Shown here: positions 56,916 through 64,000 of the stretch, piece after piece
How the letters are laid out: each line of letters starts with the position of its first letter
How positions within the stretch are numbered: position 1 is the stretch's first letter
NCBI GenBank assembly: GCA_019114465.1
Contig: DXFM01000003.1
Span: 124,001-188,000 of the forward strand
Reading direction: 5' to 3'
Length of the DNA: 64,000 bases
DNA from: Candidatus Lachnoclostridium avicola
Lineage (GTDB): Bacteria > Bacillota > Clostridia > Lachnospirales > Lachnospiraceae
Position numbers and translations under genes: made by a program
Notes under the pieces: model-generated
Database searches by the model: none
What the model saw: the letters and a program-made list of their open reading frames with translations, nothing else
Told to the model about the DNA's origin: nothing

Positions 56916-58595
56916 TTGAAAAAACAGAAAAATGAAAATAAAGCGGGGAAGCTGAAAGTCATTCCTCTCGGCGGAATGGAACAGATTGGAATGAACATCG
57001 CCGCTATTGAATATGAAGACAGCATCATCGTGGTGGACTGCGGACTGGCGTTCCCCACAGACGATATGCTGGGAATTGACCTGGTCATTCCCGACGTCAC
57101 CTATTTAAAGCAGAATATCAGCAAGGTCAAGGGCTTTGTGATCACCCACGGACATGAGGACCACATCGGTGCCCTGCCCTATATCCTGCAGCAGGTGAAC
57201 GTGCCGGTGTATGGAACAAAGCTCACCATCGGCCTGATCAACAACAAGTTAAAAGAGCACAACATGCTGAAGAATACGAAGAGAAAGGTGGTCAAGCACG
57301 GACAGTCCATCAATCTTGGCTGTTTCCGGGTGGAGTTCATCAAGGTGAACCACAGCATTGTGGACGCCTGCGCCCTGGCCATCTTCTCCCCGGCGGGCAT
57401 TCTGCTTCACACGGGAGACTTCAAGATCGACTATACTCCGGTGTTCGGCGAGCCGGCAGATCTGCAGAGACTGGCAGAACTGGGAAAGAAAGGAGTTCTG
57501 GCCATGCTCTGCGAGAGCACCAATGCCACAAAGCCGGGATTTACCATGTCGGAGAGGACGGTGGGCAAGACCTTTGACACCATCTTCAACGAGCATCGGA
57601 ACAACCGGATTCTGGTGGCTACCTTCGCTTCCAACGTGGATCGGGTGCGCCAGATCATCAATTCCGCCCACAAGTACGGCAGAAAAGTGGTGATTGAGGG
57701 CCGGTCCATGGTGAATGTCATCGGAACCGCTACGGAGCTGGGCTACATCAAGATTCCCGAGGGAACCCTGATCGACATTGACCAGTTAAAGAACTACAAG
57801 CCGGAGCAGACAGTGCTCATCACCACGGGAAGCCAGGGCGAGGCCATGGCGGCCCTGTCCAGAATGGCTTCCGGCCTTCACAAGAAAGTGTCCATCCGCC
57901 CGAAGGATGTGGTGATCTTAAGCTCCCATCCCATTCCCGGCAACGAGAAGGCGGTGGCCCACGTGATCAATGAGCTGTCCATGAAGGGAGCGGAGGTGAT
58001 CCACGAGGACACCCACGTATCCGGACATGCCTGCCAGGAGGAAATCAAGCTGATGTACTCTCTGGTGAAGCCCAAATACGCCATCCCCATCCACGGCGAG
58101 TACCATCACCGCATGGCCAACAAAAACATTGCCCTGGAGATGGGCATCCCGAAGGAGAACATCATTATGATGAATTCCGGCGACGTGGTGGAGCTGAGCG
58201 AGGATTCCTGGCACAACGCGGGACGGGTTCAGGCCGGCAGCATTCTGGTGGACGGCCTGGGCGTGGGCGATGTGGGCAACATCGTGCTTCGCGACCGTCA
58301 GAACCTGGCTCAGAACGGAATTATCATCATCGTGCTGACCCTGGAGAAATACAGCGGCCAGCTCCTTGCGGGGCCGGACATTGTGTCCAGAGGCTTTGTG
58401 TATGTGAGAGAGTCTGAGGACCTGATGGACGAGGCGAAGAAAGTGGTGCTGGATGCGGTGGAAGACTGTCTCTACCATCACGTAAATGACTGGGGCAAGA
58501 TCAAAAACATCATCCGGGACAGCTTAAGCGACTTCCTCTGGAAGAAGATGAAGAGAAATCCCATGATTCTGCCCATTATCATGGAAGTGGAATAA
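56916..58595 (+). CDS. rnj: ribonuclease J
   Basis: A 559-residue metallo-beta-lactamase/beta-CASP RNase with endonuclease and 5'-3' exonuclease activity, central to mRNA decay in Firmicutes. Motifs: VVDCGLAFP, VITHGHEDHIGALPYIL (HxHxDH), HTGDFKID, beta-CASP CESTNATKPGFT, TTGSQGEAMAALSRMA, SSHPIPGNEKAV, VSGHACQEEIKL, IPIHGEYHH. The start is a TTG at 56916 with GGAGGTTAGG ahead. Whether it is the J1 or J2 type cannot be told. Confidence 0.95.
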   Translation: MKKQKNENKAGKLKVIPLGGMEQIGMNIAAIEYEDSIIVVDCGLAFPTDDMLGIDLVIPDVTYLKQNISKVKGFVITHGHEDHIGALPYILQQVNVPVYGTKLTIGLINNKLKEHNMLKNTKRKVVKHGQSINLGCFRVEFIKVNHSIVDACALAIFSPAGILLHTGDFKIDYTPVFGEPADLQRLAELGKKGVLAMLCESTNATKPGFTMSERTVGKTFDTIFNEHRNNRILVATFASNVDRVRQIINSAHKYGRKVVIEGRSMVNVIGTATELGYIKIPEGTLIDIDQLKNYKPEQTVLITTGSQGEAMAALSRMASGLHKKVSIRPKDVVILSSHPIPGNEKAVAHVINELSMKGAEVIHEDTHVSGHACQEEIKLMYSLVKPKYAIPIHGEYHHRMANKNIALEMGIPKENIIMMNSGDVVELSEDSWHNAGRVQAGSILVDGLGVGDVGNIVLRDRQNLAQNGIIIIVLTLEKYSGQLLAGPDIVSRGFVYVRESEDLMDEAKKVVLDAVEDCLYHHVNDWGKIKNIIRDSLSDFLWKKMKRNPMILPIIMEVE

Positions 58596-58613
58596 ATCTA
58601 AGAGAGGTTTTTT

Positions 58614-59009
58614 ATGAGCGGAAGAAGCAGCGGGGACGGAGGTTCTGGAACGGCCCTGGGAGCAGTGTTGAAAATACTGGTTTACGCGGCGATTCTCGGA
58701 GCCCTGATCTGGGGCGCCGGGATGGGCTACCGATTTGGCCGGGAAATATTCTGCCCCGCTGCCATGTCCGGGGAACCGGGAAGGGAAGTGGAGATCACCA
58801 TCGGGGAGGAGGATTCCGTCTCCAGCATCGGGGAGATTCTGGAGAAGAACGGCCTCATCGACAGCAGGCTGATCTTTACCATCCAGGCCAGGCTCTTCGA
58901 GACGGAATTTCAGCCGGGAACCTATGACCTGACCACAGCCATGGATTCCAGGGAGATCCTGGATGTCCTCAGCGGAAAAGCCACGGAAGAGGAAGAGTCA
59001 CAGACATGA
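58614..59009 (+). CDS. mini-MltG/YceG-like protein without catalytic domain
   Basis: A 131-residue protein: a short Gly/Ser-rich N-terminus, one membrane helix (LKILVYAAILGALIWGAGMG), then an extracellular stretch EVEITIGEEDSVSSIGEILEKNGLIDSRLIFTIQARL, FQPGTYDLTTAMDSREILDVL resembling the LysM-like N-terminal domain of endolytic transglycosylase MltG. The catalytic Glu-containing domain of the full enzyme (about 330-380 residues) is absent. It sits where yrrL (mltG) lies in Bacillus, before trmR and the U32 peptidase. It may be a regulatory or scaffold remnant. Overlaps trmR by 4 nt. Confidence 0.8.
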   Translation: MSGRSSGDGGSGTALGAVLKILVYAAILGALIWGAGMGYRFGREIFCPAAMSGEPGREVEITIGEEDSVSSIGEILEKNGLIDSRLIFTIQARLFETEFQPGTYDLTTAMDSREILDVLSGKATEEEESQT

Positions 59010-59650
59010 TTATAGATGAGAGAATCGCCGATTATATCTGCTCCCTGGATCCGGGAAACGGAGAGTTCCTGGACCGGGTGGAGACTGAGGCGAGGAGAGA
59101 GGATGTGCCGATTATCCGAAAGGAGACGTCGGCATTTTTAAAGATGCTGGTGGCGGCGAAAAGACCGGAGCGGATTCTGGAAGTGGGGACCGCCGTGGGA
59201 TATTCCGCCCTGCTCATGTGCCGGGTGATGCCGGAGAACTGCCGGATCACCACCATTGAGAAATTTCCCCCCAGAATCGCCGCGGCGAAGGCCAATTTCC
59301 GGGAAGCCGGGGAGGAAGAGCGGATTTCTCTGCTGGAGGGAGATGCCGGAGAGATTCTGAAGGGACTGACAGGACCCTACGACTTTATCTTTATGGATGC
59401 GGCCAAGGGACAGTATATCCACTGGCTGCCGGAGATCCTGAGACTGCTGCCGGAGGGAGGAATTCTTCTCTCGGACAATGTGCTTCAGGACGGAGACGTG
59501 ATTCAGTCCCGGTTTGCCGTGGAGCGGCGGGACCGCACCATCCACAAGCGAATGAGAGACTATCTCTTTGCGCTGACCCACGACAGCCGTCTGCAGACAT
59601 CTGTGGTGCCTGTGGGAGACGGGGCGGCGGTGAGCGTAAAGATGGGATGA
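59006..59650 (+). CDS. trmR: O-methyltransferase, TrmR-like (tRNA 5-hydroxyuridine methylation)
   Basis: A 214-residue SAM-dependent O-methyltransferase: ILEVGTAVGYSALLM (SAM motif I), ITTIEKFPPRIAAAKANF, DFIFMDAAKGQYIHWLPEIL (metal/catalytic Asp) and LLSDNVLQDGDV. This is the YrrM/TrmR group, which converts 5-hydroxyuridine to 5-methoxyuridine at the tRNA wobble position. It lies next to the U32 peptidase that makes the hydroxyl group, as in Bacillus. ATG overlaps the preceding stop (ATGA). Confidence 0.88.
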   Translation: MIIDERIADYICSLDPGNGEFLDRVETEARREDVPIIRKETSAFLKMLVAAKRPERILEVGTAVGYSALLMCRVMPENCRITTIEKFPPRIAAAKANFREAGEEERISLLEGDAGEILKGLTGPYDFIFMDAAKGQYIHWLPEILRLLPEGGILLSDNVLQDGDVIQSRFAVERRDRTIHKRMRDYLFALTHDSRLQTSVVPVGDGAAVSVKMG

Positions 59651-59664
59651 CAGAGAGGAAGAAC

Positions 59665-60891
59665 ATGAGAAAAACAGAGCTTTTGATCCCTGCCGGGAGC
59701 CTGGAAGTGCTGAAGGTGGCCGTGCTCTACGGGGCCGATGCCGTGTACCTGGGCGGGGAAGCCTTCGGCTTGAGGGCCAAGGCGAAAAATTTTACGGATG
59801 AGGAGATCCGGGAGGGGATCGCGTTTGCCCACAGCAGAGGGGTGAAGGTGTATATCACAGCCAATATTCTGGCTCATAACCGGGACCTGGAGGGGGTGGA
59901 GGCCTACTTTGAGGAATTGAAGGACATGGGGCCGGACGCTCTGATCATCTCCGATCCCGGCGTGTTTTCCATTGCCCGCCGGGTGTGCCCGGAGATTGAC
60001 ATCCACATCAGCACCCAGGCCAACAACACCAACTACGGGACCTACCTGTTCTGGTGGAATCTGGGGGCGAAGCGGGTGGTGTCCGCCAGGGAGCTTTCCC
60101 TGGAAGAGATCCGGCAGATCCGGGAGCGGATCCCGGAGGAGATGGAGATTGAGAGCTTTATTCACGGGGCCATGTGCATCTCTTACTCCGGCCGCTGCCT
60201 GCTCAGCAATTTCCTCACAGGAAGAGACGCCAACCAGGGGGCCTGCACCCATCCCTGCCGGTGGAAGTATTCCCTGGTGGAGGAGACCAGGCCGGGCGAG
60301 TATTTTCCGGTGACGGAGAACGACCGGGGAACCTTCATTTTCAACTCCAAGGACCTGTGCATGATCGATCACATCCCGGAGATGATGGAGGCGGGAATTG
60401 ACAGTTTTAAGATTGAAGGGCGGATGAAGACGGCTCTCTATGTGGCTACGGTGACGAGAGCCTACCGCCTGGCCATTGACGCCTGCATGAGGGATCCGGA
60501 GGAATACCGGAACAATATGGCCTGGTACCGGGAGGAGATCGGCAAGTGCACCAACCGGGAATTTACCACGGGATTTTACTTTGGAAAGCCGGGGCCGGAT
60601 TCCCAGATCTATGAGAACAGCACGTACATTACCGGAAGCGTCTATCTGGGCCGGGTGGACTCTGTGGACGGGGAGGGCCGGTGCCGCCTGGAGCAGAAAA
60701 ATAAATTCTCTGTGGGAGAGAACCTGGAGTTGATGAAGCCGGACGGGAGAAATATTCCCGTGACGGTGCAGGGAATCTGGGACGAGGAGGGCAATCCTCA
60801 GGACAGCTGCCCTCACGCCAGACAGGTGATAGACGTGGACCTGGGAATGGTTCCGGAACCCTTTGATATTCTTCGGAGGACGGTTTCATAG
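59665..60891 (+). CDS. U32 family peptidase, TrhP-like (tRNA hydroxylation)
   Basis: A 408-residue U32 protein: LLIPAGSLEVLKVAVLYGADAVYLGGEAFGLRA at the start, DIHISTQANNTNYGT, SYSGRCLLSN, ACTHPCRWKYSL (Cys ligands), GIDSFKIEGRMK. The U32 signature is E-x-F-x2-G-x-[SA]-[LIVM]-C-x4-G, seen as ESFIHGAMCISYSG. Homologues YrrN/YrrO act in forming 5-hydroxyuridine in tRNA. ATG at 59665 has AGAGGA 5 nt ahead and is preferred to one overlapping trmR. One U32 gene is seen instead of the Bacillus pair. Confidence 0.9.
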   Translation: MRKTELLIPAGSLEVLKVAVLYGADAVYLGGEAFGLRAKAKNFTDEEIREGIAFAHSRGVKVYITANILAHNRDLEGVEAYFEELKDMGPDALIISDPGVFSIARRVCPEIDIHISTQANNTNYGTYLFWWNLGAKRVVSARELSLEEIRQIRERIPEEMEIESFIHGAMCISYSGRCLLSNFLTGRDANQGACTHPCRWKYSLVEETRPGEYFPVTENDRGTFIFNSKDLCMIDHIPEMMEAGIDSFKIEGRMKTALYVATVTRAYRLAIDACMRDPEEYRNNMAWYREEIGKCTNREFTTGFYFGKPGPDSQIYENSTYITGSVYLGRVDSVDGEGRCRLEQKNKFSVGENLELMKPDGRNIPVTVQGIWDEEGNPQDSCPHARQVIDVDLGMVPEPFDILRRTVS

Positions 60892-60904
60892 GACAGGAGG
60901 AGAC

Positions 60905-61792
60905 ATGAGCTGGATACTGGGAATCAGCGGAGTGCTGTGCTTTATCTATTTTGTGGCGATCATGGTATTTTCCGGGCCGGGGACTTCCTTTGCCTTTATC
61001 TGGCTGGTGCTGGCTCTGGTGTTCGGACTGGCGGCCAGCGGGAAGCTGGTGGGCCGTTTATCCGGCGCCGGACTTCCCTTAAGCGTCCGGGTGTCGGCGG
61101 CCACCCTGTTTGTCACCGGTCTGGTGGTCTTTGTGATTGTGGAAATACTGGTATTTACAGGAGTAACCCAGGAGGACCCGAAAGGTCTGGACTACGTGAT
61201 CGTGCTGGGGGCAAAGGTGCAGCAGGAGGGAGTCAGCAAATCCCTGAAGATGCGCCTGGATAAGGCCATCCAGTACGGGGAGGAGAATCCCGACACCATC
61301 TTTGTTCTCTCCGGAGGAAAGGGAAAGGATGAGCCGGCGGCGGAGGCCCAGGCCATGTACGAGTACCTGGTGTACAACGGAGTCCCGGCGGACAGGCTTC
61401 TCATGGAGCTCCAGTCCACCAGCACCGTGGAAAATATCGCCTACAGCCGTCTGGTGATTGAAAATGACGTGGCCAGACGGGAGGAAGAGGAGGCGAGACT
61501 GCGGCGGCAGGAGAGACTGGAGCAGATGATTCCCGTGGGACCTGAGGGCCGTCCCCGGCTGTTCGGCGGCATTGCCCCGGGAGATCTGGCCATTGAGGCG
61601 CCGGAGAAACCGGTGCAGATCGGCGTGCTCACCAGCAATTTTCACCTGTTCCGGGCGGTGCAGATCGGCAAAAAATGGGGGATTCCCGACATCCAGGGGA
61701 TTGCGGCGCCCAGCGAGCTGTGGATGCTGCCTCATTTCTGCGTGAGAGAGTGCGCTGCCATATTAAAAGATAAATTAATGGGCAATATGTAA
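60905..61792 (+). CDS. YdcF family (DUF218) membrane protein
   Basis: A 295-residue protein with about three to four membrane helices in the first 95 residues, then a cytosolic or extracellular DUF218/YdcF domain: DYVIVLGAKVQ, LKMRLDKAIQYG, FVLSGGKGKDEPAAEAQAM, STSTVENIAYS and LTSNFHLFRAVQIGKKWG. A charged insert (about residues 190-230: EEEEARLRRQERLEQM) splits the domain. YdcF proteins are linked to envelope and lipid-carrier metabolism, function unproven. AGGAGG precedes the ATG at 60905. Confidence 0.88.
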   Translation: MSWILGISGVLCFIYFVAIMVFSGPGTSFAFIWLVLALVFGLAASGKLVGRLSGAGLPLSVRVSAATLFVTGLVVFVIVEILVFTGVTQEDPKGLDYVIVLGAKVQQEGVSKSLKMRLDKAIQYGEENPDTIFVLSGGKGKDEPAAEAQAMYEYLVYNGVPADRLLMELQSTSTVENIAYSRLVIENDVARREEEEARLRRQERLEQMIPVGPEGRPRLFGGIAPGDLAIEAPEKPVQIGVLTSNFHLFRAVQIGKKWGIPDIQGIAAPSELWMLPHFCVRECAAILKDKLMGNM

Positions 61793-61830
61793 GATATGAC
61801 AGAGACAGTAGAGAGAAAGGACGAGATGCC

Positions 61831-64000
61831 ATGAAAGATTTGGAGATGCTGAACCACCTGTCCGCTTATGAAGTGGAGACTCTGCGGGACGTGGAGGAGT
61901 TAAATTCCGCGGGAGCGGTGCTCCGCCACAAAAAGACGGGGGCGAGGGTATTTCTTCTGTCCAACGAGGACAACAACAAGGTATTCTGCATCGGTTTCCG
62001 CACGCCGCCGAAGGATTCCACGGGAGTGCCCCACATTCTGGAGCACAGCGTGCTCTGCGGATCGGAGAAATTTCCGGTGAAGGACCCCTTTGTGGAGCTG
62101 GTGAAGGGCTCCCTGAACACCTTCTTAAACGCCATGACCTACCCGGACAAGACGGTTTATCCGGTGGCCAGCTGCAATGAGAAGGATTTTCAGAATCTCA
62201 TGGATGTGTACATGGACGCGGTGCTTCACCCCAACATTTATAAGGAGGAGAAGATCTTCCGCCAGGAGGGATGGCACTACGAGCTGACAGAGGAGGACGG
62301 TCCCCTGACCATCAACGGCGTGGTGTACAATGAGATGAAGGGAGTGTATTCCTCCCCGGAGAGCGTTCTGGACCGCTGCATCCAGAAGGTGCTCTACCCG
62401 GACAACTGCTATACGGAGGAGTCAGGAGGAGATCCGGACGTAATCCCGGAGCTGACTTACGAGCAGTTTCTGGACTTCCACCGGACCTACTACCACCCGT
62501 CCAACAGCTTTATCTATCTCTATGGAGACATGGACATGGCGGAGAAGCTGACCTGGCTGGACGAGGAATATCTGTCCAAATATGAGGCCAGAGAGGTGGA
62601 TTCGGAGATTCCCATGCAGAAACCCTTCGAGAAGCCGGTGGAGGAGGAGATTTTTTACTCCATTACCGAGGATGAGCCGGAGGACCACGCCACCTACCTG
62701 TCGGTGAACACGGTGGTGGGAACGGATCTGGACCCGAAGCTGTACCTGGGATTCCAGATTCTGGAGTACGCCCTGATCAATGTGCCGGGAGCTCCCTTGA
62801 AACAGGCGCTCTTGGACGCCGGCATCGGTGAGGATATTATGGGCGGCTATGAAAACGGCATTCTCCAGCCCTATTTCACCGTGGTGGCGAAGGGGGCAGA
62901 GAGGGAGCAGAAGGGAGAGTTCCTGGCGGTGTTAAAAGGCACCCTGCGGAAGCTGGCAGATCAGGGACTGGACAAAAAGAGCCTGCGCTCCGGCATCAAC
63001 TACTACGAGTTCCGCAGCCGGGAGGCGGATTACGGCACCGCCCCCAAGGGGCTGATGTACGGCCTTCAGTCCATGGACAGCTGGCTTTACGGCGGAGATC
63101 CCATGATGCACCTGGCCTACGGGGAGACCTTTGAATCCTTAAAGCGGGGAGTGGACGAGGGCTATTTTGAGGGCCTGATCCGGGACTATCTGCTGGACAA
63201 CCCGTCGGAGGCGGTGATCGTGGTCAGCCCCAGACGGAACCTGACGGCGGAGAAGGAGGCGGCTCTGGCAGAGAAGCTGGCGGCCTACAAGGCTTCCTTA
63301 AGCCGGGAGGAGATCCGGAAGCTGGTGGAGGAGACGAAGGCCCTGAAGGCTTATCAGGACGAACCGTCCCCGAAGGAAGAGCTGGCGAAAATTCCTCTGC
63401 TGAAGCGGTCGGATATTGAACCGAAGGCGGAGAAGCTGATCTGGGAGGAGACGGAGACGGACGGGATCAAGGTGATCCGCCACGCGATGTTTACCTCCGG
63501 AATCGGCTACCTGAAGCTGCTCTTCGGCACAGACCGGGTTCCCACGGAGGATCTGCCCTATGTGGGCCTGTTAAAATCTGTTCTGGGCTATGTGGATACG
63601 GAACATTACTCCTATTCCGATCTGTCCAGCGAGATCTATTTAAACAGCGGCGGCATCAATTTCAGCGTCACCTCCTACCCCAACCTGAACCGGCCGGAGG
63701 ATTTCACCGGCGTGTTTGCGGCGGATGTGAAGGTGCTCTATGAGAATCTGGATTTCGGATTCGGAATCATGAAGGAGATCCTCACCACCTCCGTTCTGGA
63801 CGATGAGAAGCGGCTGGGAGAGATTCTGGGAGAGGCCAGATCCCGGGCGAAGATGAAGATTGAGAGCGCGGGCCATTCGGCGGCCGTGTCCAGAGCCACC
63901 TCCTATTTCTCCCCCACGGGAGCTTTCGGGGAGATGACCGGGGGAATCGGATACTATCATTTCCTGGAAAAGACGGCGAAGGAGTATCCGGAGAAAAAGA
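61831..64000 (+). CDS. M16C family metallopeptidase (PreP-like), 3' end outside window
   Basis: The first 723 codons of an insulinase-type peptidase that runs off the right edge (full-length relatives are about 970 residues). The inverted zinc motif HxxEH is seen in GVPHILEHSVLCGS, with the downstream Glu in NGVVYNEMKGVYSSPE. Also typical are NTFLNAMTYPDKTVYPVAS and NCYTEESGGDPDVIPELTY. M16C enzymes (PreP, Cym1, falcilysin) degrade peptides in a closed chamber; here cytoplasmic, as no signal peptide is present. GAAAGGACGAG precedes the ATG. Confidence 0.93.
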   Translation, partial: MKDLEMLNHLSAYEVETLRDVEELNSAGAVLRHKKTGARVFLLSNEDNNKVFCIGFRTPPKDSTGVPHILEHSVLCGSEKFPVKDPFVELVKGSLNTFLNAMTYPDKTVYPVASCNEKDFQNLMDVYMDAVLHPNIYKEEKIFRQEGWHYELTEEDGPLTINGVVYNEMKGVYSSPESVLDRCIQKVLYPDNCYTEESGGDPDVIPELTYEQFLDFHRTYYHPSNSFIYLYGDMDMAEKLTWLDEEYLSKYEAREVDSEIPMQKPFEKPVEEEIFYSITEDEPEDHATYLSVNTVVGTDLDPKLYLGFQILEYALINVPGAPLKQALLDAGIGEDIMGGYENGILQPYFTVVAKGAEREQKGEFLAVLKGTLRKLADQGLDKKSLRSGINYYEFRSREADYGTAPKGLMYGLQSMDSWLYGGDPMMHLAYGETFESLKRGVDEGYFEGLIRDYLLDNPSEAVIVVSPRRNLTAEKEAALAEKLAAYKASLSREEIRKLVEETKALKAYQDEPSPKEELAKIPLLKRSDIEPKAEKLIWEETETDGIKVIRHAMFTSGIGYLKLLFGTDRVPTEDLPYVGLLKSVLGYVDTEHYSYSDLSSEIYLNSGGINFSVTSYPNLNRPEDFTGVFAADVKVLYENLDFGFGIMKEILTTSVLDDEKRLGEILGEARSRAKMKIESAGHSAAVSRATSYFSPTGAFGEMTGGIGYYHFLEKTAKEYPEKK

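Noticed and set aside
1-64000. tRNA genes, prophage or insertion sequences
   Set aside because: No tRNA-like cloverleaf consensus (T-arm motif with matching acceptor stems), no transposase, integrase or phage structural protein motif was seen on either strand.

Overview
The window looks like chromosomal DNA of a spore-forming, Gram-positive anaerobe of the Clostridia, most likely a GC-rich member of the Lachnospiraceae (inference from gene content). Supporting genes are the forespore sigma factor SigG, the YlmC/YmxH sporulation-associated protein, RNase J, the IreB-RuvX-DUF1292 block, a fused shikimate dehydrogenase-shikimate kinase, a split (two-subunit) transketolase and many lipoprotein-type ABC binding proteins. 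Promoters with near-consensus -35/-10 boxes and 17-bp spacers recur throughout. I saw no tRNA, rRNA, CRISPR, integrase, transposase or phage gene.

Layout. 0-6 kb: split transketolase, a sugar O-acetyltransferase, a MarR regulator with a YczE-type membrane protein, and a manA-ROK kinase operon. 6-15 kb: a visibly AT-rich island with a LysR regulator and a peptide/oligosaccharide-type ABC transporter, whose fused ATPase carries a Walker A Lys-to-Asn change, plus a mannonate-dehydratase-like protein and a FAD oxidoreductase. It looks horizontally acquired. 15-20 kb: a small HTH protein, sigG, and a TPP-riboswitch-controlled thiamine-precursor ABC transporter with a coupled TatD-like hydrolase. 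20-27 kb: coaX and coaBC (CoA synthesis), an esterase, release factor 3, YqeY and an M20 dipeptidase.

27-30 kb is the most interesting part. A consensus promoter drives a 43-codon open frame containing 11 Met and 6 Cys codons. An intrinsic terminator follows, and then the methionine transporter genes metN-metI-metQ. This has the architecture of a ribosome-mediated transcription attenuator sensing sulfur amino acids. I see no S-box or T-box in its place.

30-41 kb: membrane proteins, YlmC, NrdR, a yqeG-aroEK-aroQ operon, EF-P, ArgS, a SNF2 helicase and a GntR regulator. 41-45 kb: a glycerol-3-phosphate-dehydrogenase-like three-gene module (FAD protein with BFD-type Cys domain, NAD(P)/FAD oxidoreductase, DUF1667). 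44-47 kb: an RpiR regulator divergent from a GH4 6-phospho-glycosidase, with three similar operator-like boxes and a possible small RNA between them. 47-52 kb: TauE/SafE permease, PrmA, RsmE, cysteine desulfurase and ThiI (RNA and protein modification). 52-64 kb: an HPr-like protein lacking the PTS histidine, MtaB, a DUF4430/ECF S-component pair, IreB-RuvX-DUF1292-Fur-RNase J, a mini-MltG protein, the tRNA uridine modification pair TrmR/U32 peptidase, a YdcF protein and an M16C peptidase that runs off the right edge.

Two dispersed non-coding repeat families were found, each with two copies: a 43-bp palindromic element (3986 and 52262, inverted, 41/43 identical) and a longer GC-rich hairpin element (16522 and 31281), both copies directly after intrinsic terminators. 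All functional names rest on motif recognition by eye. No database search or RNA folding was run.
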